A stretch of DNA of 64,000 nt from an uncultured Lachnospiraceae bacterium. Lineage in GTDB: Bacteria > Bacillota > Clostridia > Lachnospirales > Lachnospiraceae. Location: positions 186,001 through 250,000 of the forward strand of contig CAKRHW010000002.1 of the NCBI GenBank assembly GCA_934339365.1. Reading direction: 5' to 3'. Both the position numbers and the translations under genes were made by a program. Numbering within the stretch: the stretch's first letter is position 1; each line of letters starts with the position of its first letter. Shown here piece by piece: positions 8,110-17,580 of the stretch. The notes beneath the pieces were generated by a model. That model made no database searches. It worked only from the letters and a program-made list of their open reading frames with translations, and was not told the DNA's origin.

Positions 8110-8448
8110 ATGAATTGTAGTAAATTTCAATTATATATCAATGATTTTTTAGGTGAAAAAATTAAAGACGAAAAGGTTCTGTCTGATTTTATTGAACATG
8201 CGTTAGGATGTCAGGAGTGTTATGAGGAATTGGAAATCTATTATACACTGCAGATTGGATTAGAATTAGCTGAAAAAGATGCATCTATGTCATTTGATTT
8301 TGCCGGAGAACTAAATCACATGATTGAAGATTACGACGAAGGCATTTATGCAAATGAGCGAATATCGTTTCTGTCTAAATGCATTAGTATACTTGCAACA
8401 ATTGTTGCTTATATTACGTTAGTTATGGTAATCATATGGTGGTTTTGA
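8110..8448 (+). CDS. small membrane protein with anti-sigma-like zinc finger
   Basis: About 112 residues. The N-terminal part has the zf-HC2 pattern: C3, then H30, C34 and C37 (HALGCQEC). Residues 90-112 form one C-terminal membrane segment ending in WWF. This is the layout of ZAS-type anti-sigma factors, zinc finger inside and anchor behind, but no sigma factor gene is beside it. ATG 8110 is preceded by AAAGGGA; ATG 8095 in the same frame is an alternative. polA begins 35 bases later, so the two are probably cotranscribed. Confidence 0.7.
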   Translation: MNCSKFQLYINDFLGEKIKDEKVLSDFIEHALGCQECYEELEIYYTLQIGLELAEKDASMSFDFAGELNHMIEDYDEGIYANERISFLSKCISILATIVAYITLVMVIIWWF

Positions 8449-8482
8449 TCAGACTGCAATTATGAATGAAAAGGAGAAGAAA

Positions 8483-11116
8483 ATGCAAGATAAAAAATTA
8501 GTGCTAATAGATGGACATAGTATTTTGAACAGAGCGTTCTATGGAATACCGGATTTAACAAATTCTGAAGGTATGCATACAAATGCTGTTTATGGATTTT
8601 TAAATATATTTTTTCGATTTGTGGAAGAAGAACAGCCAGATTATATTATTGTAGCATTTGATGAGAAAAAGCCAACATTTCGACATGAAATGTTTAAAGA
8701 TTATAAGGGGACCAGGAAACCGATGGCGGATGAATTAAAAGAACAGGTACCTGTCATTCAGGAAGTGTTAAAGGCTATGCAGGTCACACTGGCAATACTT
8801 CCAGGTTATGAAGCAGATGATGTAATTGGTACGTTGTCAAAGCAGGCAGAAGATGCAGGTATGCAAGTTACCGTAATATCCGGAGATCGTGATCTTTTAC
8901 AACTGGCATCTGAGAAGGTGAAAATCCGTATTCCAAAAACAAAAGGAAAAAAGACGGAAGTAGAAGATTACACGCAAAAGGAGGTAGAAGAAAAATATCA
9001 GGTTACACCGGTTGAATTTATTGATGTGAAAGCATTAATGGGAGACACTGCAGATAATATTCCGGGTGTTCCAAGTATTGGAGAAAAAACAGCAATCAAA
9101 ATTATTCACCAGTTTCACGACATTGAGAATGCATATACTCATTTAGATGAAATAAAACCAAATAAGGCAAAGCTCATGTTACAGGAATATATAGAACAGG
9201 CCCGTTTGAGTAAAAAGCTTGCAACAATAGATCGTAATGTTCCTGTACCATGTGAAATCAAAGAGGCAGAAAAAAAGGAATTTTTTACAGATGATGCATA
9301 CACCTGGATGAAGCGATTAGAATTTAAGCATATGCTTTCTAAATTTGACCATGTAGATTCGCACAATTTATGCGAAAATAATTTTAAAGAAATAACAGAA
9401 TTTGGGGAAGCATCTGAAATACTAGAACAATTTATTTTACAGGATCATGTGGCCTTTAAATTAATAATAGAAAACAATGAGGCACTTGGGCTTTCTATTG
9501 TCCTAGATGAAGAACATGTCTATTATATTCCGATTCAAGGATTTATTACGCTAGAACTCCTTCAGTCCTATTTGCAAAGAATTCGTGGAACATCTGTTTA
9601 TACGATTCATTTAAAAGAGCAATTATCATTTTTAGAATTAAAATACTCCACTGCAGTCTGCGACTGTGAAATCGCAGCATATCTTTTGAATCCATTAAAA
9701 GATTCTTATGATACAGATGATTTAGCACGAGACTATACTTCTATCAGTATTTTATCCAAAAAAGAATTATTTCAGAAAAAGAGTTTAAATGAGGCTGCAA
9801 AAGAAGAAACAGAATCATTTTTGAAGTTTGTATGTTATGAAGCTTATATTCCATTTCTGGCATCTGGAAATATAATGGAAGAATTAAAGCAAAAAAAGAT
9901 GCTGGATTTGTATAGAGATATTGAGATGCCTCTTGTCTATGAATTGTATCAGATGGAACAGACAGGTATCTTAGTGAAAAAAGATGCCTTAAAGCAATAT
10001 GGGGATACTTTAGAAAAAATGATTCATACATGTGAGGAGAGAATATATAAAGAAGTTGGTGAGACTTTTAATATTAATTCACCGAAACAGCTTGGTGAAA
10101 TTTTATTTCAGAAGATGCAACTTCCGGGAGCAAAAAAAACGAAAACAGGATTTTCTACTTCAGCAGAAATCTTAGAAAAATTAGCAGATGATTATCCGGT
10201 TGTAAAAGATATTTTAAATTATCGCCAATATACAAAATTAAAATCTACGTATGCAGATGGGCTTTCTGAGTATATTCAGAAAGATGGACGGATTCATGGA
10301 AAATTTAATCAGACGATTACAGCAACCGGAAGAATTAGTTCAACAGAGCCAAATCTTCAGAATATTCCAATTCGAATGGAAATGGGGAAAAAAATCAGGG
10401 AAGTATTTATTCCAAAGGAAGGCTGTGTTTTTGTAGATGCAGATTATTCTCAAATTGAGTTAAGAGTTCTTGCTGATATGTCTAAAGATGAACATTTGAT
10501 TGAAGCATATAAAACCGATCAGGACATCCATAGAATTACAGCTGCTAAAGTTTTTCATGTTCCTGTGAACGAAGTAACAGCTACAATGCGAAGCAATGCA
10601 AAAGCGGTTAATTTCGGAATTATATATGGAATCAGTTCCTTTGGTTTAAGTCAGGATTTAAGTATTTCTAAAAAAGAGGCAAAAGAATATATTGATGAAT
10701 ATTTTAAAAATTATCCTAAAATAAAAGAATTTTTAGATCAGATGGTTCTTGATGCAAAAAAGAATGGATATGTCACTACATTATTTGGAAGAATCAGACC
10801 AGTTCCTGAATTAGCATCAAGCAATTTTATGAAACGTTCTTTTGGAGAAAGAATTGCCATGAATTCTCCAATTCAGGGTACTGCTGCGGACATTATTAAA
10901 ATTGCAATGATTCATGTAAGCAGGCGCTTAGAACAGGAACATTTGAAAGCAAGGATTGTATTGCAGGTACATGATGAATTATTGCTTGAGACACCGAAGG
11001 ATGAAGTTGAGATTGTCAAAAAAATACTTTTAGAAGAGATGAGTCATGCAGCTCAATTGAAGGTTCCATTAGAAATTGGAATTGAAGTAGGGAATAATTG
11101 GTTAGAAGCACATTAA
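8483..11116 (+). CDS. polA: DNA polymerase I
   Basis: Repair and Okazaki-fragment polymerase. Domains in order: 5' nuclease (about 1-290), a 3'-5' exonuclease-like domain (about 300-465), and the family A polymerase domain. The polymerase domain has motif A (DADYSQIELR), motif B (RSNAKAVNFGIIYG) and motif C (QVHDELLLE). The exonuclease-like domain lacks the DxE acids at its start (VAFKLIIENNE), so proofreading is probably lost, as in Bacillus and Taq. At 877 residues it is normal. ATG 8483 follows AAGGAGAAG; an ATG at 8462 has no SD. Confidence 0.96.
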   Translation: MQDKKLVLIDGHSILNRAFYGIPDLTNSEGMHTNAVYGFLNIFFRFVEEEQPDYIIVAFDEKKPTFRHEMFKDYKGTRKPMADELKEQVPVIQEVLKAMQVTLAILPGYEADDVIGTLSKQAEDAGMQVTVISGDRDLLQLASEKVKIRIPKTKGKKTEVEDYTQKEVEEKYQVTPVEFIDVKALMGDTADNIPGVPSIGEKTAIKIIHQFHDIENAYTHLDEIKPNKAKLMLQEYIEQARLSKKLATIDRNVPVPCEIKEAEKKEFFTDDAYTWMKRLEFKHMLSKFDHVDSHNLCENNFKEITEFGEASEILEQFILQDHVAFKLIIENNEALGLSIVLDEEHVYYIPIQGFITLELLQSYLQRIRGTSVYTIHLKEQLSFLELKYSTAVCDCEIAAYLLNPLKDSYDTDDLARDYTSISILSKKELFQKKSLNEAAKEETESFLKFVCYEAYIPFLASGNIMEELKQKKMLDLYRDIEMPLVYELYQMEQTGILVKKDALKQYGDTLEKMIHTCEERIYKEVGETFNINSPKQLGEILFQKMQLPGAKKTKTGFSTSAEILEKLADDYPVVKDILNYRQYTKLKSTYADGLSEYIQKDGRIHGKFNQTITATGRISSTEPNLQNIPIRMEMGKKIREVFIPKEGCVFVDADYSQIELRVLADMSKDEHLIEAYKTDQDIHRITAAKVFHVPVNEVTATMRSNAKAVNFGIIYGISSFGLSQDLSISKKEAKEYIDEYFKNYPKIKEFLDQMVLDAKKNGYVTTLFGRIRPVPELASSNFMKRSFGERIAMNSPIQGTAADIIKIAMIHVSRRLEQEHLKARIVLQVHDELLLETPKDEVEIVKKILLEEMSHAAQLKVPLEIGIEVGNNWLEAH

Positions 11117-11141
11117 ATGTTTTTTAAGAAAAGAGGAACTT

Positions 11142-11750
11142 ATGATACTTGGCATTACAGGTGGCGTTGGATCTGGAAAAACAACTGTATTAAAATATTT
11201 TCAGGAAAAATATCATGCAGAAATCATTGAAATGGATCAGGTTGGTAAAGCTATTTCAAGCCCCGGACAACGTGCATATCAAAAAATTATTGACACTTTT
11301 GGCAGTGAAATCAAATACAGTTATGGAGAAGAAATCGACCGGGCAAAATTATCAAAACTTGTTTTTCAGGATAAAAAGAAATTAGAACAGCTTAATCAGA
11401 TTATTCATCCATTAGTAAAAGAATTTGTTTTAGAAAAAATAAAAGAAGCCAGACAAAAAAATAAATTTCTGATTTTAGAATCGGCTATTTTATTTGAAGC
11501 AGGATATGAAACATTATGTGATTTTATCTGCTATATTTATGCAGATGAAACGGTCAGATACCAAAGACTTTTAGAAAGCCGCGGATATACAGAGGAAAAA
11601 ACAAAAAATATCATAAAGAATCAAAAAAGTGTTGCATATTATAAAGAACATTGCGATTTTATTTTTGATAACAGTCAGACAAAGGAAACTACTTACCAAC
11701 AGATTGATTTATTTATGAAGCAACATAATTTAAAGGAAAGTGTGGAATAA
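11142..11750 (+). CDS. coaE: Dephospho-CoA kinase
   Basis: Last step of coenzyme A synthesis, phosphorylating the ribose 3' hydroxyl of dephospho-CoA. Residues 2-16 hold the P-loop ITGGVGSGKTTV. The LID-region arginine segment is QRLLESRG. 202 residues is standard. GAGGAAC precedes the ATG. It follows polA by 25 bases, a frequent pairing in Firmicutes. Confidence 0.95.
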   Translation: MILGITGGVGSGKTTVLKYFQEKYHAEIIEMDQVGKAISSPGQRAYQKIIDTFGSEIKYSYGEEIDRAKLSKLVFQDKKKLEQLNQIIHPLVKEFVLEKIKEARQKNKFLILESAILFEAGYETLCDFICYIYADETVRYQRLLESRGYTEEKTKNIIKNQKSVAYYKEHCDFIFDNSQTKETTYQQIDLFMKQHNLKESVE

Positions 11751-11778
11751 AAATCAAGTGTAAATGTAAAGAAAATTA

Positions 11779-11787
11779 TGATATAAT
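11779..11787 (+). promoter_or_regulatory. probable extended -10 promoter before the (p)ppGpp synthetase gene
   Basis: TGATATAAT: TATAAT at 11782-11787 with the TGN extension directly before it. The -35 region is poor. It lies in the gap after coaE and gives a short leader. Confidence 0.5.
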
Positions 11788-11813
11788 ATTTTGGAAAAAA
11801 GGAGGGATGAAGT

Positions 11814-12617
11814 TTGGAAATTCAATTATGGAGAGAAATTTTAACGCCGTATGAATTAGCCGTTGATGAATTACTGGTTAAATTTCGTCATATTATTAAA
11901 GAACACCGGAATGCAGGAAGGTATTCTCCTATCGAAGATGTAGATGGACGAGTAAAAGCTATTTCTAGTATCTTAGAAAAAGCACAGAAAAAAAACATAC
12001 CGATGGAAGAAATTACAACCAGAATTGAAGATATTGCCGGCATTCGTATTATGTGCCAGTTTGTGGAAGATATTGACAAAGTTGTTCACTTAATGAAACA
12101 ACGTGGGGATATGAAAGTGATTGAGGAAAAAGATTATATCAAAAATATGAAAGACAGCGGGTATCGAAGTTATCATATGATTGTAGAATACAAAGTTCAG
12201 ACAATGAATGGTGAAAAGACAATACCGGTAGAATTTCAGATTCGGACTTTGGCTATGAATTTTTGGGCTACAGTGGAACATTCACTACAGTATAAATATA
12301 AACATAATATTCCAGAACATATCCGCGAGCGTCTGATGGCAGCTTCAAAAGCAATTATTTCTTTAGATCAGGAAATGTCTTCGATTCGAAGTGAGATAAT
12401 GGATGCACAAAATTCCTATACCATTAAGTCTAATGTGGTTGCAGATATCCTAAGCAATATTCAAAACCTGTATTCGGTTGCAAATAACCGGGAAGTAGAA
12501 AAAATACAGGATGAATTTTATAAAATTTTCAAACAGGATGATTTAGCAGAATTAGAAAGATTCAATAAGGAACTTGATATCATAGCAGAAGGATATCGGG
12601 TACAAAAAATATTGTAG
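11814..12617 (+). CDS. Small alarmone synthetase, GTP pyrophosphokinase (RelQ/RelP type)
   Basis: Single-domain (p)ppGpp synthetase without the hydrolase and TGS/ACT regions of long RSH proteins. Synthetase motifs: RVKAISSILEK (about 46-56), DIAGIRIMCQF (about 69-79), GYRSYHMIVEY (about 114-124) and VEFQIRTLAMNFWATVEH (about 140-157). 267 residues, slightly longer than most SAS proteins because of a C-terminal helical region. It starts with TTG 11814, 7 bases after GGAGGG; an out-of-frame ATG at 11807 competes and runs only 15 codons. Confidence 0.9.
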   Translation: MEIQLWREILTPYELAVDELLVKFRHIIKEHRNAGRYSPIEDVDGRVKAISSILEKAQKKNIPMEEITTRIEDIAGIRIMCQFVEDIDKVVHLMKQRGDMKVIEEKDYIKNMKDSGYRSYHMIVEYKVQTMNGEKTIPVEFQIRTLAMNFWATVEHSLQYKYKHNIPEHIRERLMAASKAIISLDQEMSSIRSEIMDAQNSYTIKSNVVADILSNIQNLYSVANNREVEKIQDEFYKIFKQDDLAELERFNKELDIIAEGYRVQKIL

Positions 12618-12628
12618 GGAATACAGAT

Positions 12629-13369
12629 ATGAGATTAGATAAATTTTTGACGATTAAGGGAATTGGAAGTCGAAGTGAGGTAAAAAAAATAATAAAAAAG
12701 GGATCCGTTCAGGTCAATGGTCAAACGATTTATAAACCTGAATTTCAATTACAGTTTAAAGAGGATTGTTTAACAGATAAAGTAGTTTGTGATGGACGTC
12801 TGCTTACTTATGAAAAATATGTATATTATATGTTAAATAAACCGGCAGGTGTGATATCTGCAACAGAGGATTCAAGTCAAAAAACAGTTCTTCAGCTGAT
12901 AAAAAATCCAGATAAGGATTTATTTCCGGTTGGGAGATTAGACAAGGATACGGAAGGGCTTTTGCTGATAACAAATCATGGCAGACTCGGTCATGATTTA
13001 CTTTCTCCTAAAAAACATGTAGAGAAACAGTATTATGTAACAGTAAGAGATAAATTAGAAAAAAATATTATTTTAGAATTTGCAGCCGGAATTGTAATTC
13101 GTGATAAAGCGAAAAATGAAGCTTTTGTAAAATTAATGCCGGCACAGCTAGAACTAATTGATGATTATCATTGTTATGTTACAATCCAGGAAGGAAAGTA
13201 TCATCAAATAAAACGAATGTTTGCAGCAGTAGGAAATGAAGTACTTTATTTAAAACGAATTCGGATGGGAGCAATTTCTTTAGATAAAAATTTAGCATTA
13301 GGAGAATATCGTAAGTTAACAGAAAACGAAAAAAGATTGCTCGGTTTAGAAAAAGAAAATAATCATTAG
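12629..13369 (+). CDS. RsuA/RluB/RluE family pseudouridine synthase
   Basis: rRNA pseudouridine synthase with an N-terminal S4 RNA-binding domain (about 1-60) and catalytic GRLDKDTEGLLLIT near residue 102, where the aspartate is the nucleophile. The C-terminal KYHQIKRMF motif is typical. 246 residues, closest in layout to RsuA (16S position 516) rather than the longer RluB, but the target cannot be proved. AGGGAA precedes the ATG. Confidence 0.9.
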   Translation: MRLDKFLTIKGIGSRSEVKKIIKKGSVQVNGQTIYKPEFQLQFKEDCLTDKVVCDGRLLTYEKYVYYMLNKPAGVISATEDSSQKTVLQLIKNPDKDLFPVGRLDKDTEGLLLITNHGRLGHDLLSPKKHVEKQYYVTVRDKLEKNIILEFAAGIVIRDKAKNEAFVKLMPAQLELIDDYHCYVTIQEGKYHQIKRMFAAVGNEVLYLKRIRMGAISLDKNLALGEYRKLTENEKRLLGLEKENNH

Positions 13370-13382
13370 AAAGAGGAATCAA

Positions 13383-15263
13383 ATGAACGATTTTTTACCA
13401 ATATGTAAAAATGATATGAAAAAAAGGGGATGGAATGAATGCGATTTTGTTTTTGTGATTGGAGATGCATATGTAGACCATCCTTCTTTTGGACATGCAA
13501 TTATTAGCCGCGTTTTAGAATCTTTTGGTTATAGAGTTGGAATCATATCTCAACCTGACTGGAAAGAAAAAGAAAGTATTCAGATTCTTGGAAAACCAAG
13601 ACTTGGTTTTTTAGTAATGGCCGGGAATATAGATTCCATGGTGAATCATTATTCCGTTTCTAAAAAAAGGCGAAAAAAAGACGCATTTACACCAGGTGGT
13701 GTCATGGGCAAAAGACCGGACTATGCAACCATCGTCTATTGCAATCTAATCAGACAGGTTTATAAAGATTCTCCAATTATTATCGGAGGAATTGAAGCTT
13801 CTCTCAGGCGAATGGGGCATTATGATTATTGGTCAGACAAGGTAAAACATTCCATTTTGGTAGATTCCGGTGCGGATTTGCTTTTATATGGTATGGGTGA
13901 AAGAAGTATTGTTGAAGTTGCCGATGCATTAAATAATGGTCTTGATATCAAAGATATTACCTATATTGATGGAAGTGTTTATAAAACGAAACGTCCGGAA
14001 GATGTTTATGATTCTATATATCTTCCCTCTTTTGACGAAATATCTCATAATAAGCAAAGCTTTGCACAGAGTTTTTATATTCAATATTGTAATACGGATC
14101 CATTTCAGGCAAAACGGCTGATAGAAGAATATGAACATTATTCTGTTGTACAGAATCCACCACAGAAGCCACTTTCCCAACAGGAAATGGATGATGTTTA
14201 TGATCTTCCTTATATGAGAAATTATCATCCGTCTTACGAAAAACTAGGAGGCGTTCCTGCAATATCTGAAGTGAAATTCAGTTTAGTAAGTAACCGGGGG
14301 TGTTTTGGAGGATGCAGCTTTTGTGCATTAACATTTCATCAGGGACGGATTATACAAACAAGAAGCCATGAATCTATTATAAAAGAAGCCAGATTGTTAA
14401 CGTCAGATTTAGACTTTAAAGGATATATTCATGATGTAGGTGGTCCTACTGCTAATTTTCGTCACACATCCTGTGAGAAGCAATTAGAAAAAGGAGTTTG
14501 TCCTAAAAAACAATGCTTATTTCCAAAGCCATGTAAAAATTTAATTGTTGACCATAAGGATTATATTAAATTGTTGCATAAATTAAGAAATCTTCCAAAA
14601 GTGAAAAAAGTCTTTATTCGTTCTGGAATTCGTTTTGAGTATCTGTTATGTGATAAGGATGACACTTTTTTAAATGAATTAGTAGAATATCATATAAGCG
14701 GACAATTAAAAGTTGCTCCTGAGCATGTTTCTGATCAGGTTCTTTCAATGATGGGAAAGCCATCGAATGATGTCTATCAGAGCTTTATTTCTAAGTATCA
14801 GAATTTAAATAAAAAAATGGGGAAGAATCAGTTTGTGGTTCCATATTTTATGTCATCACATCCAGGTTCAACGCTAAAAGAAGCAGTCAAACTTGCAGAA
14901 TATCTGCGAGATTTAGGGTATATGCCAGAACAGGTTCAGGATTTTTATCCGACTCCTTCTACGATTTCTACCTGTATGTATTCTACGAAATTAGATCCTC
15001 GTACCATGCAGGAAGTTTATGTACCGAAAAATCCGCATGAAAAAGCAATGCAGCGGGCATTAATGCAATACCGGGATCCTAAAAATTATGATTTAGTATA
15101 TGAAGCTTTATGTAAAGCCGATAGAAAAGATCTGATTGGATATGATCCAAAATGTTTAATTCGTCCAAATAAAAAGGTAGAAAAGGATAAGACTTTTCAT
15201 AAACCAAAAGCAAAGAAAAAGAAAATGATTCGAAATACACATGGAAAAAGAAAGGATAAATAG
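13383..15263 (+). CDS. YgiQ family radical SAM protein
   Basis: Long radical SAM protein of 626 residues, normal for YgiQ. The N-terminal family region is followed by the cluster-binding motif RGCFGGCSFC near residue 308 (CxxxCxxC). The C-terminus is very basic (KKVEKDK...KAKKKK), suggesting nucleic acid contact. GAGG precedes the ATG. Reaction unknown. The next gene starts on the base after its stop. Confidence 0.93.
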   Translation: MNDFLPICKNDMKKRGWNECDFVFVIGDAYVDHPSFGHAIISRVLESFGYRVGIISQPDWKEKESIQILGKPRLGFLVMAGNIDSMVNHYSVSKKRRKKDAFTPGGVMGKRPDYATIVYCNLIRQVYKDSPIIIGGIEASLRRMGHYDYWSDKVKHSILVDSGADLLLYGMGERSIVEVADALNNGLDIKDITYIDGSVYKTKRPEDVYDSIYLPSFDEISHNKQSFAQSFYIQYCNTDPFQAKRLIEEYEHYSVVQNPPQKPLSQQEMDDVYDLPYMRNYHPSYEKLGGVPAISEVKFSLVSNRGCFGGCSFCALTFHQGRIIQTRSHESIIKEARLLTSDLDFKGYIHDVGGPTANFRHTSCEKQLEKGVCPKKQCLFPKPCKNLIVDHKDYIKLLHKLRNLPKVKKVFIRSGIRFEYLLCDKDDTFLNELVEYHISGQLKVAPEHVSDQVLSMMGKPSNDVYQSFISKYQNLNKKMGKNQFVVPYFMSSHPGSTLKEAVKLAEYLRDLGYMPEQVQDFYPTPSTISTCMYSTKLDPRTMQEVYVPKNPHEKAMQRALMQYRDPKNYDLVYEALCKADRKDLIGYDPKCLIRPNKKVEKDKTFHKPKAKKKKMIRNTHGKRKDK

Positions 15264-16052
15264 ATGTCTAAATTTTTTAAAGAAAAAGTATTTTCTCCTT
15301 TTTTTGTACTGCTATTGATTCTGCTTGCGATTGCAGTTACAGCAAATATTGCAATCCCATATGGAAAAAAGAAAAATCAAAACTCACCAATTAAAGAAAT
15401 TTTGACAAATGAAACTCTTTATAACCAGGCAGTAGAAGATGCAATGAAAATGGGAAAAAATGATATTCATAAACTAGTAACCTTAACACCGAATGATTCT
15501 ATGACAACCTGGAATGGGAATGGACAGGTCCTTTTAGTTACCTGGACAAGTACACTTCTTGGATATGAAGACGGAGAAAGTTGTTCTTTGACCGATCGTA
15601 TGTGGTGTTATTCAGAAAAAGAATTAATTTCCTGGTATAAGAAAAATGCCGGAAATTTAAATGGTAATTTGACAACTAGATTTGAACAACTGCTAGGACT
15701 CCATGAGAACGAAGGATATACAGATTTTATCGCAGTATGGGTAGATGTTAAGAATGTGATTCGACCTGCATATAATACAAATCCAACAACAAATCAAATG
15801 TATACAACACTGCCTGAAAATACAAGTGATATGGTAAAAACGTTTTTTGAGGATCAGATTTACATGTCTTATTATGGTGCATTTTCTTATCCATGGACGC
15901 GATTAGGTTATACGTATGACTGGGCAGATAATGGAACAAAATATGGAGTGTCTGAATTTATGATTTTAAAAGATTCTAAAGTTACTGTTGCTTATGATAA
16001 AACAAATCAGGAATTTTTCGATTATTTAAAGCAGAAAGCAAAAGAGGAGTAA
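15264..16052 (+). CDS. membrane-anchored or exported protein of unknown function
   Basis: 262 residues. A basic start (MSKFFKEK) is followed by a hydrophobic segment at about 12-33 with no lipobox, so it is a signal anchor or uncleaved signal. The rest is polar, with many aromatic residues (W, Y) and no internal membrane segment, and should lie outside. The ATG abuts the stop of ygiQ, so translation is probably coupled. I do not recognise the family. Confidence 0.75.
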   Translation: MSKFFKEKVFSPFFVLLLILLAIAVTANIAIPYGKKKNQNSPIKEILTNETLYNQAVEDAMKMGKNDIHKLVTLTPNDSMTTWNGNGQVLLVTWTSTLLGYEDGESCSLTDRMWCYSEKELISWYKKNAGNLNGNLTTRFEQLLGLHENEGYTDFIAVWVDVKNVIRPAYNTNPTTNQMYTTLPENTSDMVKTFFEDQIYMSYYGAFSYPWTRLGYTYDWADNGTKYGVSEFMILKDSKVTVAYDKTNQEFFDYLKQKAKEE

Positions 16053-16055
16053 AGT

Positions 16056-16766
16056 ATGGACCAGATTGAACGATTAAAAAATATAATAAAAGAATCTAAT
16101 TCCATTGTGTTTTTTGGTGGAGCCGGGGTTTCCACAGAAAGTGGAATTCCAGACTTTCGAAGTGTAGATGGACTATATCACATGAAATATAAATATCCAC
16201 CGGAAGAGATTTTAAGCAGAACTTTTTTCCAAAAACATGTAGAAGAGTTTTATGAATTTTACTGGGATAAAATGATTTATCCGGATGTAAAGCCGAATCA
16301 GGCTCATTTTGCATTAGCAAAACTCGAACAGGAAGGAAAATTAAAAGCGATTATAACCCAAAATATTGACGGATTACATCAGATGGCCGGGAGCAAAAAT
16401 GTTTTAGAGCTGCATGGCAGCATTCATCGAAATCACTGTATCAAATGTCATAAATTGTATTCTCTCAATGATTTACAGCAGGAAGGGGTTCCTCATTGTG
16501 AATGCGGTGGAATTATTAAACCGGATGTTGTTTTATATGAAGAAGCTTTAAATGAACAAGTATTGACGCAGTCTGTTCATGCAATCGAAAATGCTGATCT
16601 GTTAATGATAGGTGGAACCTCTTTAAATGTATATCCGGCAGCGGGTCTAATTGATTATTTTCATGGAAAGTATATGGTTGAAATTAATATGTCTGCGACG
16701 GCAGCAGATTCACGTGCGGATTTAGTGATAAAAGAACCAATTGGAAAAGTATTATCAAATCTGTAA
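16056..16766 (+). CDS. Sir2 family NAD-dependent protein deacylase
   Basis: Sirtuin fold: GAGVSTESGIPDFRS near residues 21-35 binds NAD, TQNIDGLHQ near 100-108, and catalytic histidine in LELHGS near 121. Zinc ligands are CIKC and CEC, the second pair with only one residue between. 236 residues, normal for bacterial class U/III enzymes. AGAGGAG precedes the ATG. It follows the exported protein by three bases. Confidence 0.94.
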   Translation: MDQIERLKNIIKESNSIVFFGGAGVSTESGIPDFRSVDGLYHMKYKYPPEEILSRTFFQKHVEEFYEFYWDKMIYPDVKPNQAHFALAKLEQEGKLKAIITQNIDGLHQMAGSKNVLELHGSIHRNHCIKCHKLYSLNDLQQEGVPHCECGGIIKPDVVLYEEALNEQVLTQSVHAIENADLLMIGGTSLNVYPAAGLIDYFHGKYMVEINMSATAADSRADLVIKEPIGKVLSNL

Positions 16767-16782
16767 GGAGGAGCTTTTATTT

Positions 16783-17580
16783 ATGAAAAAAAGACTTAAA
16801 ATTGCAATTGTAACAGGAGCGTCATCCGGAATGGGAAGAGATTTTGCAAGAGAAATCAATCAGAGATTTTCTTCTATTGATGAAATCTGGCTTCTTGCAC
16901 GCAGGAAAGACAGATTAGAAAAACTTGCGAAAGAATTAGATACTCCGGTCCGGATTATTGTAACAGACTTAAGCAAAGAAGATGGAACTGAAAAACTAAA
17001 AACACTATTACATTCGGTTTGCCCGGACATTAAAATACTGATTAACTGTGCAGGATTTGGAAAATACCAGGACTTTGAAAAAATAAGCTATGAGGACAAT
17101 ATTGGAATGATAAAAGTAAACTGTATGGCACTTACAGATATTACTTATCAGGCACTTCCATTTATGCATAAAAAAAGTATCATTATTAATTTAGCCTCAA
17201 TTGCAGGATTTATGCCTCAACCGAAGTTTACTGTATATGCTGCTTCAAAAGCATACGTATTAAGCTTTACAAGAGCTCTTAGAAATGAATTAAAGTCCAG
17301 AAAAATACGTGTTACAGCTGTCTGTCCGGGACCGGTAAAAACAGAATTTTTTGGCTTAGCAGAAAATAAAGCTGAGATTATGTGGTATAAGAAATTAATA
17401 ATGGTTGAAAGTAAAAATGTTGTAAAAACAGCGATGAATGATGCTCTTGCAGACAAAGAAATTTCGATATACGGAGCTCCCATGAAAATACTATGTTTAC
17501 TAGAGAAAATATTTCCACATAAGATTATTTTAAACATTCTTAATATTTTGAACAGAAAGGGCACGAATGAAAAAAAATAA
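16783..17580 (+). CDS. short-chain dehydrogenase/reductase
   Basis: Classical SDR of 265 residues: TGASSGMG near residue 11 binds NAD(P), NCAGFG near 90, catalytic serine in NLASIAG and YAASK near 155-159. The C-terminal tail is basic and hydrophobic, unusual for a purely soluble enzyme. ATG 16783 follows GGAGGAG, which begins at the sirtuin stop; the longer open frame overlaps the sirtuin. The substrate is not predictable. Confidence 0.9.
   Translation: MKKRLKIAIVTGASSGMGRDFAREINQRFSSIDEIWLLARRKDRLEKLAKELDTPVRIIVTDLSKEDGTEKLKTLLHSVCPDIKILINCAGFGKYQDFEKISYEDNIGMIKVNCMALTDITYQALPFMHKKSIIINLASIAGFMPQPKFTVYAASKAYVLSFTRALRNELKSRKIRVTAVCPGPVKTEFFGLAENKAEIMWYKKLIMVESKNVVKTAMNDALADKEISIYGAPMKILCLLEKIFPHKIILNILNILNRKGTNEKK

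Noticed and set aside
11807..11854. 15-codon frame from ATG 11807 as a leader peptide of the alarmone synthetase gene
   Set aside because: It overlaps the synthetase start out of frame and begins directly at the SD; most likely chance.
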